NCBI GenBank assembly: GCA_948474755.1
Contig: CAOLHI010001433.1
Location: forward strand, 124,001-188,000
From: Ctenosaura bakeri
Taxonomy: Eukaryota; Chordata; Lepidosauria; Squamata; Iguanidae
Direction of reading: 5' to 3'
Length of the DNA stretch: 64,000 nucleotides
Positions 49,601 to 58,600 of the stretch are shown here, in pieces. The position numbers and the translations under genes were made by a program. Positions within the stretch are counted from its first letter, which is position 1. The number at the start of each line of letters is the position of its first letter. Below the pieces are notes generated by a model. The model did no database searches, was not told the origin of the DNA, and saw only the letters and a list, made by a program, of their open reading frames with translations.

Positions 49601-52600
49601 GAAGTTCTTCCTAATGTTTAGATGGAATCTCTTTTTTTTTAATCAGTTGCTCTGTGTCTTGTTCTCTGGCGCAGCAGAGAAAAAACAAACGGAGAGTAAG
49701 CCCTGGCTGAAAACTGGTCCAAGTGACAGCTGAATGTTGTGGTGGGTCGGGGCACCAGGGCAGGGAGCGTGTGGTTGGTGTCCCCTCTCCAATGCCCCCC
49801 ACCACTGACCCTTGGTGGTCTACAGGAATGGAACAGCCCTTGATCTGAACACCCGGGTTTGTTCTCTTTGGCCCACAGCTGAAGCAGATGGAGATGCAAC
49901 TGGAGGAGGAGTACGAGGAGAAACAGAAGGTGCTTCGGGAGAAGAGAGACCTGGAGGGGAGACTCGCCGCCGTCAGTGACCAGGTACAGGATCCTGGGGA
50001 AGGGTGGTGCCGGCAGTAGCGGAGGGCAGTTGGGGAAGAATCTCCTTGAGGATTGTCATTGTCGTTGTCTTACTATATGCTGCCTTTTTCCCAGCCCAGG
50101 ACTCACGGTTAAAACAAGCACAGCTAAGAATTCATGGCATCCAAAGTTAAAGCTGTAATTAAAGCATCAAAACAATTAAACTATTGAATGAATGAATGAC
50201 TGAATGACTGAATGAATGAATTATTTATTTGTATCCCGCCTCTCCATATGGATCGAGGTGGCGAACAACTTACAAATGGCATGTATTTCTATACATGCCC
50301 CCAACAAGCTGGGTACTCATTTTACCGACCTGCAGAAGGATGGAAGGCTGAGTCAACCTTGGAGCCCGGCAGGATCGAACTCACAACCTTGTGGCTTGCA
50401 GTACTGGCATTTAACCACTGCACCACCAGGGCTTAAAAGAAAACAACAAATGCTTAAATAATGGAGACTGGACTTCAGATATTTACAGTGCAGATTCTTT
50501 GTATTCACTCAAACGTTGTAAATCTTCAACCAAGTGTTGTGGGGGGGGCTCTTTCCCAGTTCAGCAGGGGCCATCAGTGGTCACATTACAATATTAATAA
50601 CAATATTTTTTTTGTGCAGAACAGCCGTCTGTGAATTTTGCATAGAATAAGTCCTGAACTGCAAAAATAGTTGTCAGCCCAAGAGTCTTATCATTAGGGT
50701 TTCTTGGCACTTCAAAAACATCTTTTTTGGTCACTTTTTCAAATATTTTTGAATATTCCTTCCATAACTTGGGCAGGCTCCTGTAAGCAGATATAGTCCT
50801 TTGCATACCCTGGACCAGAGTCCAGAGTTACATGGAGGAAGGGCTCTTGGGTTACAGCAAAATGACCCTGCAGGGGTCAGCTTATTTGGGCTTTCCTGGC
50901 ATTCCTCACCTCTCTGGGGGTTCTTTGCTTTTGCCTCTCCCCCCGTCCTCCCCTCATTCCAGGTCAACCAGCGGGACTTTGAGACAGAGAAGCGGCTGCG
51001 GAAAGACCTGAAGCGCACCAAGGCCCTCCTGGCCGACGCGCAGGTCATGCTGGACCACCTGAAAAACAACGCCCCCAGCAAGCGGGAGATTGCCCAGCTC
51101 AAGAATCAGGTGGGCAACTGTTGGCCTGTAGGAGCTGGGAGGGCTGCTGGCCTAAAAAGCTCCATTTGCCTAGCCGAGTGGCTGTCCTTGCCCTACCACA
51201 CACAGCTTGGTTGGCAGGAGGCCCCCAGTGGCTGACACTGGAGACCTTTGGTTTTTAAGATGCTTTGGGCCCCTCGGACGGGCTCCTTTTGAGTCCGGGG
51301 TGTCCCAAGCAAACAGGACTGTTGTCATCAAGATCACGCTAGGAAGGATTTTGTGTCCGTTAGCCAAAAGGAGCAGGTGTGGGAGGGAAGGGTTTGAACC
51401 TCTGCGGGAAGTGTCTGTCTTTCTCTAACGGTTGTTCCCCCTCTGGGCTGGGGCTTTGGGGCGGATGTTTTTGCTTCAGCTGGAGGAGTCGGAGTTCACG
51501 TGCGCGGCCGCTGTCAAGGCTCGCAAGTCCATGGAGGTAGAGATCGAAGACCTGCACCTACAGATAGATGACCTCTCCAAGGCCAAGGGAGCGGTAAGCA
51601 CACACGGTCGTTTCTTTCTGAGCCTCCCTTATCCAAAAAGCTTGGGACAGGAAGTTTTCTGCACTCTGGATTTGTTCGGATTTTATGATGGAGTAGCTTG
51701 TGTTCCATAGCCATTCTCTGTTTGTGGTGTGTCTGAGATGCAAGGCAAGAGAGAAAGGGCAGGCAACTGAGCATAGTATGTTCACTGTGAATCTGGCCTC
51801 CCACCATTTCACAAGTCTTCGTTCTTTCTCTTTTTGTACCAGCAGCCCTGCTCCTGCTTTTGAGGCAGTGCCTTTGGTGTGCCTCCTTGTTTGTCTCTCT
51901 GATTGTTGATCTCTCTCTTCCTACTGACAGCAAAAAGAGAGTGAGGACCTGAGAGACAAACGATCATGAGTGCCCCAGCCACTGTCTTGAAGGTGGAAGT
52001 GGGCAGCTGGCAGCAAAAAGTTTCAGGTTTTAGAGGATTTTGGATTTGTTAGATGGGATCTTTCTGAAGAGGAAGGGGATTTAGGGGTGAACCAGCCTTG
52101 ACTTCTTCCCTCTTCCGCCCTCGGCAGCTGGAAGAACAGCTGAGCCGCTTGCAGCGGGAGAAGAACGAGGTGCAGAGCCGTTTGGAGGAGGACCAAGAAG
52201 ACATGAACGAGCTAATGAAGAAGCACAAGGCGGCCGTCGCTCAGGTGACCAGGAATCTCCGTGGCCGCCTCCATTTTGCTGCCTTCTTTTGCCCCCTTAG
52301 AGGCTGTACTAGTCCAGCACAGCACACAAGGAGGGACATCATGTCACTTTTAGTTGCCATTTCCAGTCATTTTGAGAGCTTTAAAAACAGAAAAAGGGAT
52401 TGTCCTAATGGATGGGGAACCTACGTGTTTGGTTTTCATCTGTTTTTAGTAGTTTGTGGAGCAAAAAGATTACAGAAAAAAAATGATTTAAAAGACAACA
52501 ACATGGGGAATGTTTCTGGAATGTTGGAGGATTTGTGAACCCCAAAAGTGGAGTTCAGGGGCCCCACATGGCCCATATTTTCCCCACCCCTTTGGCTTAG

Positions 52601-55600
52601 TCCATGGTTCCTCTTGTACAAGGAGGGTTCTCCAACAACGGTACAGCGTGAGGTTCCAGGCCCGCCTGAGAAGAAGAAGGGTGGCAGTTGGAGGAGCAAG
52701 AGGGTTGCCTAAGAGGTGGGGTTGCCATGGTCATTCTAGCCTCCCCGCCCCCTCCCCTCTTTAAGGTAGGACTTTCCTTGGGATGGAGCCCCAGAAACTC
52801 AAACCTCCCCAGACTTTTAGGCACCTGGTCTTGCAACCAAGAGGCAAACCAATCTTCTATCTGCTGACTTTCTGGAGGCTGCCACTGGTGGGATTGGGAT
52901 GATGTTGGTGCCCCATGTCAGGACTGCGAAGACACTTTGAACCAAGGTGTCAGGGAAATGGTAACCTTCTTTGGACCCTGGACAGCTAAAGCGTTGGCCA
53001 GTGTGGTGATCTGGATGTTGTTTAACCAAGACCCTTGCATTGTCTTCTTTAGGCCTCCCGGGACCTGGCCCAGATCAACGATCTGCAGTCACAGTTAGAA
53101 GACGCCAATAAGGAGAAACAGGAGCTCCAGGAGAAGGTATTGGCAAGGGAGCCAGATGCCCCCAGCAGCTCTTCTGCCCCCATAAAGCCTGTGACCCCCA
53201 CCCAGTTAAGCCCTCCCTTGACTGAGAGTTTCTATCCCTACCTCCCCCTCTTGGTCTCTCTAGCTGCAAGCCCTCCAGAGCCAACTGGAGTTTGTTGAGC
53301 AGTCCATGGTGGACAAATCTTTGGTCAGCAGACAGGAGGCCAAGATCCGTGAGCTGGAGACGCGGCTAGAATTCGAGAGGACGCAAGTCAAGCGCCTCGA
53401 GGTGAGGAATCTGGAGCCACCCTGGGTCATCGCTGGGGGGTGAATAAAGCATTCCTTGGAAACCGGACCCTCAGAGACAAGCTCTCCAGAATCCCAAGCT
53501 TGAAGTCACAAATACAGTCAGCCCTCCGCATTCACTGGGTTAGAGGCTCAGGACCACCTGCAAAAGTGGAAAAACCACAGATACCAAGATGTGTGTGTGT
53601 GTGTCTGTGGGAAGAGGCCAAAGGCATGGGGGTGAGAGCAGGCACCCAAGGTCCAAACCAGGGCAGGGAAAGGAGAGGGCAAGGGGTGGGCTGGCAGAGA
53701 GGCCCTGTACTTCCTCCATCACATTCATCTCCTTCCTTGGGTGTCGGGGGCATCAGGAAAGGGTTTGTGGTGCTGTGAAATTGGGCTGCAGTCTGTCCTT
53801 ACTGTCCACCCAGCGACTGGTGGGGAAGGAGGAGGAGGAGGACCAGAGTTGGAGAAGCTTGCAAATAATCAAATTTGTGGAAGTGAAACCCACAGACATA
53901 GAGGGCCAACTGAATTTGAGGGCTGTGACGGATTGGGAAGAGACAACAGTGAAAGAGACATACGTCTTGATGAGCGAGAAGTAACTGTATATCTCTCCTG
54001 CCCCAAATCCTGCGCTGTCCCGATGCCCTGCCCGTTGTGAGCCTCCTGGCACAGCCTTGCAACATTCAACTACCCACTCCCAAAATTCAGTCTCCTTGTT
54101 CTGCACCTGTCAGATGCCCTCCCTGCTTGGTATTCTGCCGCAGCAGCGCCTTCTTCCGCCAAGGGAGCCGAGAAGCTTTAGAGCTCCCTCTTAATATTTT
54201 CGTACCATTATTCACTTCTCTCCCCCTCCGCCACATGCCTCGCCCCGCCAGCACCATAAATATGCAGGGGACGGCGCTCAGCTGCCGCGAAAAGGATGGA
54301 ATCTATTTTTCTCCCTACATTACATGCTGTAATTACTTCACACAAAGTTAAATCTATTTTTCCAATTCACCAAAGTCACCCCCCACCTCCGATTATTCTG
54401 CCCACGCCTGAGGGGTGGGGGGCGGAAGGGAAAAGTTCCCCTCTTTTCTCTCCCGAAGGCACGACTCAGCAGCCCTCCCCTGCTCTTCCCTCCCCCCACC
54501 CCCTCGAGCCGGTTCCTCCACCCCCCCTCATGTAAATTCATAGCTCTGGGTTCGTTTGTTCCATTAGCGCTCGGCGGGGAACGATTGGACCGCGCGCATT
54601 CCTGAGCTCCGTCCCCGGTAATTGCCGCTGTCTGCTACCATTATGCGCAGCAGATGAATATTGATGCGCCGGGCCCTTCTGCACTCCTGCCGTCTCCCCC
54701 TCAGCTGTCGTAGCTCTGGGGGTGAGAGGATAGAAGATCAGGGGGGGCTTAGCTTCTTCTCAGGGGTAGCTTTCTTCAGAGCCCACCGGGTAAAAATGGA
54801 TGCCAAGTTCCTATCACACTCTTGGCCTGACAGTCCTGGCTCCGAGGCCCCTGGGAAAGGCGGCCAGCAGCAGGTTTGTGGCTCCCATGTCCAAGGGATG
54901 GTGATTCCATTCTGTGCTTTAAAAGCTGTCTCTAAAGTGCTTGAACCTATTTAGAAGCGAGAAGGTTCTGCATTTACAGCTCTCTAAAAGATGTAGGACA
55001 GATTCACAGCCCAACTGATATGGGACTGACCAGAGGCTGTTGGATGACATGTTACTGATGGGGACATCTGTCCCTTTCTCTTTCCCATAATCCTCAAGTT
55101 CTTCCCACCTGAAACGTGGTGACATTTGCAAATTGCAGTGCCTTCTTGTCACGACTGAACTGAACTGAGATCCTCCCCTGTTTACACCGGCCCAATTCAG
55201 TGTGTACAGCTGTTTGTTCCTTGCGAACTCACGTCTTGCACCCATGGCTTCCTCGACGGAGCCAATCCACCTGTAACGTGGTCTCCCTCTTTGCCTGTTG
55301 CCCCCCCTTTACCAAGCGTTACCATCTTTTCCAGTGGGTCACTTGTCCCATGATGTGCCCAAAGTACAACAGTCTTTAGTCCTCTTGGCTTCTAAGAGGA
55401 GCCCAGGCTTCCTTTGCGATAAAACCCTTCATTTGGCTTGTTAGTAGGCCACGGTGTCTGGAGAACTCTTCCCCAGCACTGCATTTTCAAATGAAATGAT
55501 TCTCTTCCTGTCAGCTTTCTTCACTCTCCAGCTTTTGCAACCATACATAGAAATCTGAAAGACTGTGGCATCAAACGGGAAGACTGCTTCCCTACATTTG

Positions 55601-58600
55601 CGGGTTTGATTTTCACGGATGTGATTGTTTGAGACTTTCTCCAACCCCTGCCCTCCCCACCTCAGACACGTCCCTCTCTGTGTCTCTGATCAGCCCCACA
55701 GCCCTTTAAAAACCCACCTCTGGTCCTCTTTCTCCTCCATCAGCAGCTACCTGGCCCACTAAGGATGGACAGCAGCCCAATTTCTCAGCACCATGAACCC
55801 TTTCCCAATTCCCCGCCAAGGAGGGAGATGAGGGAGAGAGAGAGAAAATATAGGGCCACCATGCCCACTCCCCTTGCCCTCTCTTTTCCCTGACCCGGTT
55901 TGGGCCCTGAGTGCCCTCTCTCCCCACCATGCCTCAGTCCTCTTTCCACAGGCACATGCACGTATTTTCCTCTTTTGTGAGGGTCCTGGCACCCCTAACC
56001 CTAGCAAATGGGGAGGGCCAACTGCATTTCTAAATTCCCAGCTGGCGTTTTGAATTACTGCAAGGCTGCAAAAGTGGGATCTGAAGGAAAATGTCATTGA
56101 AGGGAGGCAGAATTCTTAATTGGGGGCCAGTGCCCTCCCACACACACACTCCATGGCTGCAACCTTTGGCCAGGCCTAAGACACTTCCGTCTGTCCTTTC
56201 ACCTCTGTCCCATTATCCCCTTCCCAGAGCCTGGCCACACGCTTGAAGGAGAACATGGAGAAGCTGACGGAAGAGCGGGATCAGCGGGCAGCGGCCGAGA
56301 ACAGGGAGAAGGAGCAGAACAAACGGCTTCAGCGCCAGTTGCGGGACACCAAGGAGGAGATGGCTGAGTTGGCCAAAAAGGAAGCCGAGGCCAGCCGGAA
56401 GAAGCATGAACTGGTGAGGCGTGGGAATGACTGATGGGATTTTTTTAAGCAATAAGAAATCTAATAATCTCTGGTTATTATTATTAGTGGTTAATGTACT
56501 TAGATCTGTAATAGTAGAATAAGACGTGGGATAATAATTGATTGTTCTTTATTATTATAGTTGGTTTGGGGCGGTCAGAGTTCCTTTGTAAGTTAGTGTA
56601 GTTAGGATATGTTTAGTGTAAGTGTAAGCCCGTAACGGGCTGTGTTTTTTTGCTACAGTTTTAGTTTAGTTTAATTTTTTTAGAAGCTTTAGTTCTAGTT
56701 CTGTCTAGTTACACGTGTACCATCGGCCCTCCGTGTCCGTGGATTCTGTATTGATGCGTTCAACCAACCACAGTTTGAAAATAGTTTAAAAAATACATAT
56801 TTCTGAGAAGAAGATTTTGATTTTTGTCATTTTAGATAAGGGGTTTCATTTTACTACACCGCTGTACCTAATGGGATTTGAGCATCTACAGATTTTGGTA
56901 TTGGGGGGCTGGAACCAACCCCAGCGGATACTGAAGGCCCACTGCATTGTTTGTGTGGGGTTTGTTTCTTTTCTCCTGTTCTTTTCTTTTTCTCTGGTTA
57001 TGGATTAGTTTGTTTGTACCCTCTGCTAAAAATTAACAAATATTAAATCTCAAAAAAACCCGGAAATGAAGAGAATATCCAGTTTGCAACATAGGTTACG
57101 TCTGTACCGCTGTCAGGCTGGGCTCTCGGTTGCCACAGCTAGCCAAGTGGGCCAACTAACAAAACCAGCGGAGCGAATGAGTCTCTTTAGCCCATCCAGA
57201 ACTGATTTCTCCTCCTCTTCCTCCTGCTAGGAGATGGACCTGGAGAGCTTAGAAGCTGCCAACCAAAGCCTACAGTCGGACTTAAAGCTGGCCTTCAAGC
57301 GGATCGGGGACCTGCAGGCAGCCATTGAGGATGAGATGGAGAGCGACGAGAACGAGGACCTCATCAACAGGTAAGGGACAGTGTGCCGTGTGTGCCGAGG
57401 ATCAGAGAGGAGCCGCCCTGCCCTGTTTGGTAATTTAAGCCCCAGGACACCACTGGCCTTTCCTGACCTTGTTTGTTGTTTTGCCGTTCTGTGCCTTCAA
57501 GTCAGCTCCAACTGATGGCAACCCTCTCCTGTGGTTTTCTTGGCAAGATGGATTAGTCCTCATAGGCAAGACAGGTTAGACCTCATACGCTGAAAGAGTG
57601 TGTCTTGCCCAGGGTCAGCCAGTCTCTTTCTAGAGCCGTGTAGGGATTCGAACCCTAGTCTCCCAGAGAAGCCATGGTTCAACTTTCAAATCGATACACC
57701 GCGCAGGCTCTTCCTTCAAGTCTCTAGGAGTTTCTTCAAAGAGGTTTCCCATTGGGCTCTTCTTTTGGTATCAGGGGGGCTGGAACCAACCCCAGTGGTC
57801 CCTCTGAGCGGGGATTCGAACTCTAGTCTCCCAGGATCCTCATGCAGCACTCAAACTAGTCTCTCTCACCTGAGGAACATAGCAAAAATCGTAGTGCATC
57901 AGGTCCAAGGTCAGTCTAGTCCAATATCCTGGCTTCCTGTCTCTGGGGAGCTCACAGGAAGGACGAGACAGACCTGAGTATCCGTTTAGTCAGAAATGAG
58001 CCACCTCTAGACCCTGACGATCCATTAAGCAGAAGGTGAGCAAACTTTAGCTCGCTGGATGTTTTGAATTTCAGCTTCCCAGAGGCCCAACTGGCCTAGA
58101 CAACGGCACGGGATGCTGGGAGTTACGGGTCAAAACATCCCAAGGATCAAAATTCCCCACTGTTTTCATGCCACTAGTGGCTGTCAGCTAAGCATCTTAT
58201 TCAATATATTCTGGAGTCCCATTTTTCACATTTGTTTAACTTGAAGTTTTTTCCCATTTTTCAGGGGAAAAAACCCTCAGTTTTTATGAAAAGCTGCTTT
58301 TCGCTAAATTTTTGCCCACTGTCCTTCACAGCTTTAAGTCCTGCTTCTGTTTGAAAACTGAAGACGAGAGACTCTTTTTCCACTGCCAAGTGGTTTTTAT
58401 TGTCATCTCCTTTCTCTGGGGATTCAGGTGCTGCAGCAATGCTCGCTCCGTCATCTGACATCCCTGCAACATCATTTCAAGATCATCAAAAGTTACCATA
58501 AAGTTTCCTTGTCCTTCCTCCCACTCGCCAGTTGTGGTTTCTGTTGCCCCTTTCTCACCATCCTGTCCTCCCCAGATGTGTGGGTTGTTTTTTTTAATCC

